Assembly: GCA_030916545.1 (NCBI GenBank) | Contig: JAUPWI010000004.1 | Location: 1 to 6,966, forward strand | Source: Patescibacteria group bacterium | GTDB lineage: Bacteria > Patescibacteriota > Minisyncoccia > Moranbacterales > UBA1568 | Length of the DNA: 6,966 bases | Direction of reading: 5' to 3' | Shown: one piece after another, positions 1-5,256 of the stretch | Layout: every line of letters starts with the position of its first letter | How positions within the stretch are numbered: position 1 is the stretch's first letter | Program-made: the position numbers and the translations under genes | Notes under the pieces: generated by a model | The model's database searches: none | The model's input: the letters and a program-made list of their open reading frames with translations, nothing else | Told to the model about the DNA's origin: nothing

Positions 1-163
1 GCTCTCTCTCGGAATACTCAGAAAAAGAATCTGGGTTCGGCGTAAAATTTTTCGCGAGCTCTTTTGCCTTCGGAAAAAGATGCTTCACAGCCGAAGAGAG
101 GTACTCAGCACTCTCCTGCTCTCGTGAAATATGAAAGGTGTCTAGGCCTTTTTCTCCGTACAT
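1..163 (-). CDS. Unknown protein, N-terminal 54 residues (cut by window edge)
   Basis: Reading the minus strand from an ATG at 163 gives 54 codons with no stop before the window ends, beginning MYGEKGLDTF and including the helical, charged stretch SSAVKHLFPKAKELAKNF. I recognise no family. There is no signal peptide or membrane segment, so a soluble cytoplasmic protein is likely. The start is supported by a perfect TATAAT box (172-177, minus strand) only 8 nt before the ATG. Transcription would begin at or next to the start codon, giving a leaderless mRNA with no Shine-Dalgarno. The gene is divergent from the 84-aa gene at 222 and shares a promoter region with it. Function cannot be stated from this fragment. 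It could be a spurious frame, but the open frame and the promoter position argue for a real gene. Confidence 0.55.
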   Translation of the reverse strand, partial: MYGEKGLDTFHISREQESAEYLSSAVKHLFPKAKELAKNFTPNPDSFSEYSERE

Positions 164-164
164 A

Positions 165-197
165 TTGACAAATTATACAATTATGCTACATTATAAT
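165..197 (+). promoter_or_regulatory. Promoter of the 84-aa gene
   Basis: TTGACA (165-170) and TATAAT (192-197) are both perfect sigma70 hexamers, but the spacer is 21 nt, longer than the usual 16-18. The -10 alone, or with an activator, may be what works. The start site expected near 204 leaves a leader of about 18 nt carrying AGGGGG (209-214), placed 7 nt before the ATG at 222. Confidence 0.5.
172..177 (-). promoter_or_regulatory. -10 box for a leaderless transcript of the left-edge gene
   Basis: A perfect TATAAT on the minus strand ends 8 nt before the ATG at 163, so the expected start site (about 7 nt after the box) falls at or next to the start codon. No good -35 is present at 16-18 nt; the nearest TTG-type hexamer (TTGTGG, 199-204) is 21 nt away. 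The box lies inside the spacer of the divergent plus-strand promoter (165-197), so the two promoters probably compete for polymerase. Confidence 0.5.
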
Positions 198-221
198 CCC
201 ACAATCACAGGGGGCATCCGT

Positions 222-476
222 ATGCCAGATAGAACGATGAAGGAGACACAGCGTGCGTATTTTCAAGAGCTTGTTGCTGCCGGTGCCAAGTATATCGACC
301 TAGAAGACCTCCATTCAGGTCTGTCCCACAACCTCTTCGACACCCCAGTACAAGGAGGACACTCCAACAAGCGTATCGAGGGTATGGTTCAGGTGTATTT
401 TGAAGGACACGAATTCCTTTGCCCAAAACCAGCCCGTCGTAACAAACGAAAATGCGGCTCCCATCAACCCCGCTAG
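222..476 (+). CDS. Small unknown protein, 84 aa
   Basis: I chose the ATG at 222 because a Shine-Dalgarno (AGGGGG, 209-214) sits 7 nt before it and a -10 box (192-197) lies just upstream. The longer frame from 138 would start before the promoter. The 84 residues are hydrophilic, with an N-terminal helix-like part (KETQRAYFQELVAAGA, 7-22), a middle with HSGLSHN (31-37) and a strongly basic tail (KPARRNKRK, 69-77). Two cysteines (C67, C78) flank that tail. There is no membrane segment. The basic tail might bind nucleic acid, but that is only a guess and no family is recognised. The TAG stop (474-476) lies inside the 5' arm of the gene's own terminator. It is convergent with polA, whose stop lies 26 nt downstream. 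Confidence 0.6.
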   Translation: MPDRTMKETQRAYFQELVAAGAKYIDLEDLHSGLSHNLFDTPVQGGHSNKRIEGMVQVYFEGHEFLCPKPARRNKRKCGSHQPR

Positions 477-504
477 GAACAACCGTTCCTAGCTTTTCGC
501 TTTT
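472..504 (+). terminator. Rho-independent terminator of the 84-aa gene
   Basis: A perfect 9-bp stem, GCTAGGAAC (472-480) with GTTCCTAGC (485-493), closes an AACC loop and is followed by TTTTCGCTTTT (494-504). The 5' arm contains the TAG stop codon of the upstream gene, and the T-tract reaches the last bases of polA. On the minus strand no T-run follows the stem, so it would stop plus-strand transcription only, protecting polA from antisense read-through. Confidence 0.85.
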
Positions 505-3127
505 ATACCTCTCCCCAGTCTTTCCCGGAAGCGACATCGACTGCGAGCGGCACCTTGAGAGTATAGACTGTTTCCATCGCTTCTTTCAAATCCTTCGCAA
601 AATCCGCGGCCACGTCCTCTTTCACCTCAAAAATGATTTCGTCATGCACCTGAAGGAGCATAGTCGCTGTTTCGTCGTACCGATCCGTCACGAGCCGGTC
701 CGCCGCGATCATTGCAAGCTTCATGATATCGGCTGCCAGCCCCTGAACCGGCATATTGACCGCCATGCGCTCACCCGAACGCGCGACCTGCACATTGCGA
801 CTCTGGATCTCCGGCACGCTCCGTCGCCGTCCGAGTTCGGTTTCGACATACCCATACTCGCGCGCGAATACCTTCGATGCCTCGAGGTATTTCGCGACAC
901 CCGAGAAACGATCGAAATAGGCCTCAATGAATTTTCCCGCTTCCTTCTGGTCGATATCGGCCGCCTGTGCCAATCCGAAAGCGCCCATCCCGTAGAGGAT
1001 ACCGAAATTGAACACCTTGGCCTGTCGACGCATCTCGCTCGTCACCGCCTCCGGATCGACGCCGAAAACGACCGCAGCCGTCTTCCGATGAATGTCCTCA
1101 CCCTGCCGGAACGCCTCGATCATATTGGCATCATCCGAAAGATGCGCCGCGACCCGGAGCTCGATCTGGGAATAGTCCGCTCCGACCAGGACATGCCCCG
1201 GTTCCGCTTCGAAGGCTCCGCGGATACGCTTGCTCCATGACTGTCGGGCTGGGATGTTCTGGAGATTCGGATCGGAAGAGGAAAGCCGTCCGGTCGCCGC
1301 GACGGTCTGGTGATACGTCGTGTGGATACGCGAACGCGTATCGACAAGAGACGGAAGTGCATCGAGATACGTCGTCTTCAGTTTGAAAAGTTCGCGGTAC
1401 TGCTCGATAAGAGTCACGATCGGATACTCGGCCCGCAATTTCTCAAGCTCGGCCGAAGCCGTCGAAAGGCCGGTCTTATTCTTCTTGATGTTCTTCGTTG
1501 GAATTCCGAGATCGACGAAGAGAATGTCGGCCAGCTGCTTGGGCGAATTGATATTGAACTCTCTGCCAGCCAGATCCCAGATGCGTTTTTCGAGAAGAGT
1601 GATCTCTCCAGTCACCTCGTCGGACATGCTGCGGAGCGTTTCCGTATTGAGGCGGATCCCCTTCTCTTCCATCCGGAAAAGGATCGGCACGAGCGGAAGA
1701 TCGAGCGTCGCATAGACATCCAATAAGGTTCGCCCTGATTTCTGTGTCGCCGAAATATCCTTGAGCTTCTGTCCGAGAATGGCATTGATCCGATAGAGCG
1801 CGGCGGCCCGTGTCTTGATATCTTCTGTTCCGAGCTCACGCGAAACGAGATCCGAAAAACTCTGCCGACTGCCCGCATCCAAAAGATAATCCATGAGCGA
1901 CACGTCGCGCGCCACTCCAGCCAAAAATATTCCTTCCCGCATCAAACGATGCATCGCAGCTTTGGCATCGAAGATGATCTTCGGACGCTTCGGATGTTCA
2001 AAAAATCCCCTGAAAACCTCTTTCGTCTCTGCGTTCCATTCGACGGTCACCTGAGCATCCTCATCCGTCGCGCACTCGATTTCCGCGATACCCATTCCAC
2101 CAAACAGCGAATCCGTCTCATCCGAGAGAACGAAGGCGACACCGCGACCTTTCATTTCTTCCAACCAAGCCGAAATCTCAGTTCCCTTTTTCATTTTCTT
2201 CCGAATGACCTTGAAGGCACGGGCTGTTCCGGATCCTTCTTCGGCTCGGACCATACCTTGCCCAGGTATCTTCTTGAGGAGACTGAAAAATTCACACTCG
2301 CGCAACAGCGCGGCCACCTTCTCCTGCTCAAAATCATGCGTCACACAGTCGGCCAAAGCGAGCGTCACCGGGGCTGCTGTATCGATGGTACCCAATTTTT
2401 TCGAAAGAAAAGCGCTCTCTTTCCCTGACTCCAGTTTCTTCCGTAGCGATTCCTTCACATCTCCGAGATGCGCGTAGATATTCTCCAGAGTCCCGAATTC
2501 CCGAAGCAGATCGGTGGCCCCCTTCGCGCCAATGCCAGGTACGCCTGGAATATGATCCGAGGTATCCCCAGCCAAACCCTTGTAATCCGGAATGAGTTCC
2601 GGCCCGAATCCGTATTTCGTTTCAACTGCTGTCCGATCATACAAAACGAGATCCTTGAGACCTTTGCGGATGGAGAATACACTGATATGCTCATCGACCA
2701 ACTGCAATGCATCATTGTCGCCCGTCACGATAATCACATTCACGCCAAGTGCTCCTGCCTGTTTCGCAATACTTCCGACACAGTCGTCGGCTTCGTATCC
2801 AGCAAGTTCATAAATCGGAATATTGAATGCTCGCGTCATTTCCTTGACTTTCGGGATCTGCGCGTAAAGATCATCCGGTGCTTTCTGACGGGTCGCTTTG
2901 TACTCCGCATACAATTCGTCCCGAAAGGTCGGTCCGGACAGATCAAAAGAGGCCGCGATATACTCCGGATGGAATTTTTCCAAGACCGATAAGAGCGTCA
3001 TCGTAAAACCATACACCGCTTGCACCGTCTCGCCACTCTTCGTCGTGAGCGGCGGCAAAGCATGATACGCCCGATGAATGAGCGCATTCCCATCCAGCAA
3101 GACTAAAGTTTTCGCTTTCTGTTCCAT
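503..3127 (-). CDS. polA: DNA polymerase I, 874 aa, with degenerate 3'-5' exonuclease domain
   Basis: Family A DNA polymerase that fills gaps during lagging-strand maturation and excision repair, removing RNA primers with its 5' nuclease. The 5' nuclease domain spans about 1-290: D12, YEADD (111-115), TGDND (135-139), GDTSD (187-191) and a helix-hairpin-helix (195-208). A 3'-5' exonuclease-like domain follows (about 318-470), but the catalytic acidic residues are lost: the DTE motif reads SDE (335-337), and the residues aligned with E. coli D424 and D501 are not Asp. The polymerase domain has motif A DYSQIELR (651-658), motif B RRQAKVFNFGILYG (700-713) with Phe at the dNTP-selectivity position, and motif C HDE (828-830). 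Both catalytic Asp (651, 829) are present. Length is usual for the Taq-like class. The ATG at 3127 begins a conserved N-terminus but has no Shine-Dalgarno; a TATACT box 6 nt upstream implies a leaderless message. Confidence 0.97.
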   Translation of the reverse strand: MEQKAKTLVLLDGNALIHRAYHALPPLTTKSGETVQAVYGFTMTLLSVLEKFHPEYIAASFDLSGPTFRDELYAEYKATRQKAPDDLYAQIPKVKEMTRAFNIPIYELAGYEADDCVGSIAKQAGALGVNVIIVTGDNDALQLVDEHISVFSIRKGLKDLVLYDRTAVETKYGFGPELIPDYKGLAGDTSDHIPGVPGIGAKGATDLLREFGTLENIYAHLGDVKESLRKKLESGKESAFLSKKLGTIDTAAPVTLALADCVTHDFEQEKVAALLRECEFFSLLKKIPGQGMVRAEEGSGTARAFKVIRKKMKKGTEISAWLEEMKGRGVAFVLSDETDSLFGGMGIAEIECATDEDAQVTVEWNAETKEVFRGFFEHPKRPKIIFDAKAAMHRLMREGIFLAGVARDVSLMDYLLDAGSRQSFSDLVSRELGTEDIKTRAAALYRINAILGQKLKDISATQKSGRTLLDVYATLDLPLVPILFRMEEKGIRLNTETLRSMSDEVTGEITLLEKRIWDLAGREFNINSPKQLADILFVDLGIPTKNIKKNKTGLSTASAELEKLRAEYPIVTLIEQYRELFKLKTTYLDALPSLVDTRSRIHTTYHQTVAATGRLSSSDPNLQNIPARQSWSKRIRGAFEAEPGHVLVGADYSQIELRVAAHLSDDANMIEAFRQGEDIHRKTAAVVFGVDPEAVTSEMRRQAKVFNFGILYGMGAFGLAQAADIDQKEAGKFIEAYFDRFSGVAKYLEASKVFAREYGYVETELGRRRSVPEIQSRNVQVARSGERMAVNMPVQGLAADIMKLAMIAADRLVTDRYDETATMLLQVHDEIIFEVKEDVAADFAKDLKEAMETVYTLKVPLAVDVASGKDWGEV

Positions 3128-3133
3128 AGAACG

Positions 3134-3139
3134 AGTATA
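3134..3139 (-). promoter_or_regulatory. -10 box giving a leaderless polA transcript
   Basis: TATACT on the minus strand lies 6 nt before the polA ATG, so the start site predicted 7 nt after the box is the A of the ATG. No purine-rich ribosome site exists between them. No convincing -35 stands at 16-18 nt. The box follows the same pattern as the one before the left-edge gene. Confidence 0.5.
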
Positions 3140-3168
3140 CCGCGTCGGACAAAAAACCGCACCAACCC

Positions 3169-3195
3169 TTGACTCAATGCCATTTTTGTGATAAA
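3169..3195 (+). promoter_or_regulatory. Likely promoter of the small membrane protein
   Basis: TTGACT (3169-3174) is one base off the -35 consensus. It is followed after 15 nt by GATAAA (3190-3195), preceded by TG one base upstream (extended -10 form). The start site would be near 3202, giving a leader of about 60 nt that contains a small CCGA/TCGG hairpin (3205-3216). The spacing is short, so the exact -10 is uncertain. Confidence 0.4.
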
Positions 3196-3261
3196 AGAAA
3201 TTATCCGATTATTCGGCTCGGCATGCTCATTTACATCATTACTCACAGGAAAGGATACCCC

Positions 3262-3690
3262 ATGACCTTTGCAACCGGTCTGTGTATTTTTGTTTTTGCG
3301 CCGCTCAAATGGTTTTTTCACCTCTTCGGTATCACAGCTTTTGTGGTACTCATACTCCTCCCCCTCCTCCTTGCGTGCTCCCCGGAAACACCCAGGGGTG
3401 CCGTCTTAATCCTCACTTACGCCGCCTCTATCGCCATGCAGATCTCCGGATCCGAATGGCTTCCGAGCAGAAAAGGACTGGTGATGTCGGCTTTTTTCGG
3501 GAGCATAGCGGGATCGTTCGTAATACTTCTGATAAGTTACCAGCCCTTGCCGGTTTGGGATCAATTATTGATGTACATCGCGCTGGCGCTGTGGAGTCTT
3601 GCTCTCTACCTCATCGATGGCATTCTGCATCGGAAAACGGTCGAGGAATTCCAACGACATATCACAAAGCTCCGAGAAGAGAACGCCTAA
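3262..3690 (+). CDS. Small four-helix integral membrane protein, 142 aa
   Basis: I placed the start at ATG 3262 because AAAGGA (3250-3255) stands 6 nt before it; the in-frame ATGs at 3169 and 3223 lack a ribosome site, and 3169 precedes the likely transcription start. The protein is strongly hydrophobic, with about four membrane segments: a long N-terminal one ending in FVVLILLPLLLACS, then VLILTYAASIAMQISG, then SAFFGSIAGSFVILLI, then LLMYIALALWSLALYLI. A short cytoplasmic-looking charged tail ends HITKLREENA. No catalytic motif is visible and I do not recognise the family. It is transcribed alone, divergent from polA and convergent with the HAMP gene, with its own terminator 55 nt after the stop. 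The LLLACS stretch resembles a lipobox but lies too deep in the first hydrophobic region to be convincing. Confidence 0.7.
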   Translation: MTFATGLCIFVFAPLKWFFHLFGITAFVVLILLPLLLACSPETPRGAVLILTYAASIAMQISGSEWLPSRKGLVMSAFFGSIAGSFVILLISYQPLPVWDQLLMYIALALWSLALYLIDGILHRKTVEEFQRHITKLREENA

Positions 3691-3744
3691 AACGATATAT
3701 CAGAAGAAAATCGATATCCTCGTCTTCTTCCGTCACAGTCACTG

Positions 3745-3775
3745 CCGCCCGACACCATCGGGCGGTTCTTTATTT
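3745..3775 (+). terminator. Rho-independent terminator of the membrane-protein gene
   Basis: A perfect 8-bp GC-rich stem, CCGCCCGA (3745-3752) with TCGGGCGG (3758-3765), encloses the loop CACCA and is followed by TTCTTTATTT (3766-3775). Confidence 0.9.
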
Positions 3776-3792
3776 CGTACAACCTCACCCAC

Positions 3793-3815
3793 AAAAAAAT
3801 CCGGCGTATGCCGGA
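3793..3815 (-). terminator. Rho-independent terminator of the HAMP gene
   Basis: On the minus strand TCCGGC (3815-3810) pairs perfectly with GCCGGA (3805-3800) around an ATAC loop, followed by seven T (3799-3793). It begins 20 nt after the HAMP gene's stop. With the plus-strand terminator at 3745-3775 it insulates two convergent genes. Confidence 0.92.
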
Positions 3816-3835
3816 CGTGTCACGATACTCCCGTC

Positions 3836-4372
3836 TCACTCACGACGGCCGTCGCGCACCTCGCATTCTTCGATACGCTTCTTCAATTCGACCATACGCA
3901 GTTCGCGATCGACCATGAGCTCATTCAGACGCTCGATATCCTTGATCTGCTTCTTGGCACGCATCTCGGACTGCAAGGCCTCGTCCCGACTCCGGATGGT
4001 CTGACTGATCGATGTCTTCAAAACGAGACGCATTTTTTCAAGCGAAACCGCCAGCTCCCCTATCTCATCGGAAGAGCTATACCGTATCTCCTCATCCAGA
4101 TTCCCCTCGCTCATTTTCCGCAAAGCGAGACTGAGTTTCCCAAGCGGGCGGACGACGAACCGGTACATGACTGCCGCGGCCGCGAATCCGACCAGGAAAA
4201 GGGACCCTATCGCCATGGCCGCGATATCCCAGAGATACTCCTGCCACAGCATCCACATGCCCCCGTCAGGCAGAACTGCGCGGAACACCTCTCCGCAGAA
4301 CCAGATCAACACGAAAAAAATACCGGCGAACGCCACAACCACGGAAATGACCGATTTTGTCGTCAGCTTCAT
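3836..4372 (-). CDS. Membrane protein with HAMP domain and coiled-coil tail, no output domain, 178 aa
   Basis: HAMP domains carry signals from membrane helices to cytoplasmic outputs in sensor kinases and chemoreceptors. Here I see TM1 (about 7-30), a short outside loop (31-47, rich in W and M), TM2 (about 48-70), then a typical HAMP (71-122) with VVRPL at its start and the DEIGEL signature at 102-107. A coiled coil follows (about 123-178: RSRDEALQSEMRAKKQ, then ERLNELMVDRELRMVELKK). The protein ends there, with no kinase, cyclase or methyl-accepting region. A terminator follows the TGA stop, so it appears complete rather than cut. I chose the ATG at 4372 over the in-frame TTG at 4432 because the latter overlaps the -35 box; the Shine-Dalgarno is poor. 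It may work through a partner or scaffold other membrane proteins, but its function is unknown. Confidence 0.85.
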   Translation of the reverse strand: MKLTTKSVISVVVAFAGIFFVLIWFCGEVFRAVLPDGGMWMLWQEYLWDIAAMAIGSLFLVGFAAAAVMYRFVVRPLGKLSLALRKMSEGNLDEEIRYSSSDEIGELAVSLEKMRLVLKTSISQTIRSRDEALQSEMRAKKQIKDIERLNELMVDRELRMVELKKRIEECEVRDGRRE

Positions 4373-4403
4373 CGCACGGTTATTTACGGAACATCTATTT
4401 TTC

Positions 4404-4432
4404 AGTATACAGTACGATACTATGTTCTTCAA
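4404..4432 (-). promoter_or_regulatory. Promoter of the HAMP gene
   Basis: On the minus strand TTGAAG (4432-4427) is followed after exactly 17 nt by TATACT (4409-4404). The start site near 4397 leaves a leader of about 25 nt before the ATG at 4372. This supports that start over the TTG at 4432, which coincides with the -35 box. Confidence 0.7.
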
Positions 4433-4473
4433 AAGCTAGCGTCACAGCCATCTCTCTTTCATGAAAAGAAAGA

Positions 4474-4482
4474 TGATATACT
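4474..4482 (+). promoter_or_regulatory. Possible extended -10 promoter upstream of the structured region
   Basis: TGATATACT matches the TGnTATAAT form of an extended -10 with one mismatch. No -35 is seen at the right spacing. A transcript would begin near 4489 and run through the stem-loops at 4559-4680. Confidence 0.25.
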
Positions 4483-4558
4483 CACGTCATATTCTGTCAG
4501 CTCAAAAATATGCTTTCTTTTTCTCACTCTGAAAGGGAATAAGTAGAGACATTTACCG

Positions 4559-4680
4559 ATGAGTCGGTTGCATTTTCAGGGGTGCACAACCTCCTTAATC
4601 GACTCATGATCATGTGCCCCAAGATGCCAGACCCATTAGCTTAGGACATCTTCCTATGCTGGAGAGTATGGCACAGCCAT
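4559..4680 (+). ncRNA. Candidate structured RNA
   Basis: Several perfect or near-perfect stems crowd into about 120 nt. ATGAGTCG (4559-4566) pairs with CGACTCAT (4600-4607), stacked on GTTG/CAAC (4567-4570 with 4587-4590). GGGG and CAC (4579-4587) can instead pair with GTGCCCC (4614-4620), which would cross the first stem as a pseudoknot. A second domain has AGC, a U-U mismatch and TAGGA (4638-4646) pairing with TCCTA, T and GCT (4652-4660) around CATCT. A third is ATGGC/GCCAT (4668-4680, loop ACA). The unpaired strand holds ACCTCCTT (4589-4596), the anti-Shine-Dalgarno sequence of 16S rRNA. It matches none of tmRNA, SRP RNA, 6S or RNase P RNA as I know them. No terminator follows, and promoter evidence is weak. 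Confidence 0.3.
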
Positions 4681-4732
4681 GATCTTTAATCTTTCTCAAA
4701 AAAACATACGCACTCTTGTTACCATTGCAACT

Positions 4733-4748
4733 AAAGTGTTTACACTTT
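4733..4748. repeat. Palindrome, 7-bp arms
   Basis: AAAGTGT (4733-4739) and ACACTTT (4742-4748) are perfect inverted copies around TT. The size and symmetry suit an operator for a dimeric repressor, or a small hairpin. It lies 115 nt upstream of the strong promoter at 4863, too far for simple blocking. Confidence 0.4.
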
Positions 4749-4757
4749 TGTCAGAAG

Positions 4758-4791
4758 GTTTAAGCTAAAAAGAGGACTTTTGATCTTAAAC
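4758..4791. repeat. 12-bp hairpin with a 3x3 internal loop
   Basis: GTTTAAG (4758-4764) pairs with CTTAAAC (4785-4791), and inside it AAAAG (4768-4772) pairs with CTTTT (4777-4781) around the loop AGGA. CTA and GAT form the internal loop. No T-run follows on the plus strand, so it is not a standard terminator. The AGGA loop is Shine-Dalgarno-like. Confidence 0.45.
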
Positions 4792-4862
4792 ACGTATAAA
4801 TAGCTTTGCACTCAACACACAACTATACATGTGATACGGGGAAATTGAATCGTTATGAGATA

Positions 4863-4891
4863 TTGACACTAATTACGTTTAATGCTATAAT
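4863..4891 (+). promoter_or_regulatory. Consensus sigma70 promoter with extended -10
   Basis: TTGACA (4863-4868), a 17-nt spacer and TATAAT (4886-4891) match the consensus at all twelve positions. TG at 4883-4884 adds the extended -10 element. The start site is expected near 4898. This should be the strongest promoter in the window. It drives the 425-aa gene at 5257 through a leader of about 360 nt. Confidence 0.9.
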
Positions 4892-4897
4892 TAACCT

Positions 4898-5256
4898 CTC
4901 CTGAATGGAGAGATACTTAAAACGAGAAACGGGAAACCGGGTGTCTTGCAGAGTGAGTATCGAGTCGCATCGGGGTTCGGTTCACGCCTGACCCATAGCG
5001 CTGCAAGGCAGATCTTTGACAATCGAAGAACGAATAGGAAACAGTACGAGCCACCAAGCGTGTGGTCACCCATGTCTCCACCTTGCCCGCAACAATATTG
5101 TGAGCTGTAAAGATCTCGACTAACAGAGGATGCGAAGTGTGTGGATTATTGTCTCCGGCATTTTGTTTAGAAAAAGATTGTAAATAAAATGCCGCAAGGC
5201 AACAGTCCGCCATTTCTTTCATGCGGCTCCGGCCGTGCTCTACCAAGGAGAGTATT
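4898..5256 (+). promoter_or_regulatory. Long structured 5' leader of the 425-aa gene
   Basis: The RNA from the consensus promoter runs about 360 nt before the ATG at 5257. It opens with a hairpin at its 5' end (CTCTCC/GGAGAG, 4896-4912), which could protect the message. It contains CTGC/GCAG (5001-5011), a palindrome ACAATATTGT (5092-5101), two AGATCT sites (5010, 5111), the 14-bp hairpin at 5156-5194, and CGGC/GCCG around a UCCG tetraloop (5224-5235) just before the Shine-Dalgarno AAGGAG (5245-5250). A 28-codon frame (4905-4991) lies at its start. I recognise no riboswitch class. The design suggests post-transcriptional control of the gene. Confidence 0.55.
5156..5194 (+). promoter_or_regulatory. 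14-bp leader hairpin with a competing GNRA hairpin
   Basis: CGGCATTTTGTTTA (5156-5169) pairs with TAAATAAAATGCCG (5181-5194) along all 14 positions with one G-U pair, around an 11-nt A-rich loop. The 3' arm also overlaps a small hairpin, TGCC (5190-5193) with GGCA (5198-5201) closing a GCAA tetraloop, so both cannot form together. No T-run follows, so this is not a simple terminator. It lies 62 nt before the start codon. Confidence 0.6.

Larger units (their letters stand above)
4373..4862. other. Gene-free, AT-rich, structure-rich region
   Basis: I see no credible protein gene here. Apart from the HAMP promoter it contains a hairpin TCTTTC/GAAAGA (4455-4473), an extended -10 box facing right (4474-4482), a nested set of stems (4559-4680), a short palindrome (4733-4748) and a 12-bp hairpin with an internal loop (4758-4791). 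Base composition is low in GC (18 of 60 by hand count for 4741-4800), against 33 of 60 in polA (1801-1860) and 39 of 60 in the following gene (5641-5700). Confidence 0.6.

Noticed and set aside
138..221. Upstream extension of the 84-aa gene from an ATG at 138
   Set aside because: It would start before the promoter and lacks a ribosome site, while the ATG at 222 has both.
452..1240. 262-aa open frame on the plus strand
   Set aside because: Antisense to the catalytic region of polA, which has all polymerase motifs; it is rich in His and Arg, as expected of a shadow.
4373..4432. TTG start at 4432 adding 20 residues to the HAMP protein
   Set aside because: The TTG is part of the -35 hexamer of the gene's promoter; the added residues are not membrane-like.
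3599..4546. 315-aa open frame on the plus strand
   Set aside because: It runs through two terminators and antisense to the HAMP gene, whose domain pattern is clear; no ribosome site.
4559..4700. Known RNA gene (tmRNA, SRP RNA, 6S RNA, RNase P RNA, tRNA)
   Set aside because: None of the signature sequences I know for these is present; no cloverleaf with CCA end is seen in the window.
4758..4791. Hairpin as a Rho-independent terminator
   Set aside because: The stem is AT-rich and no T-tract follows on either strand.
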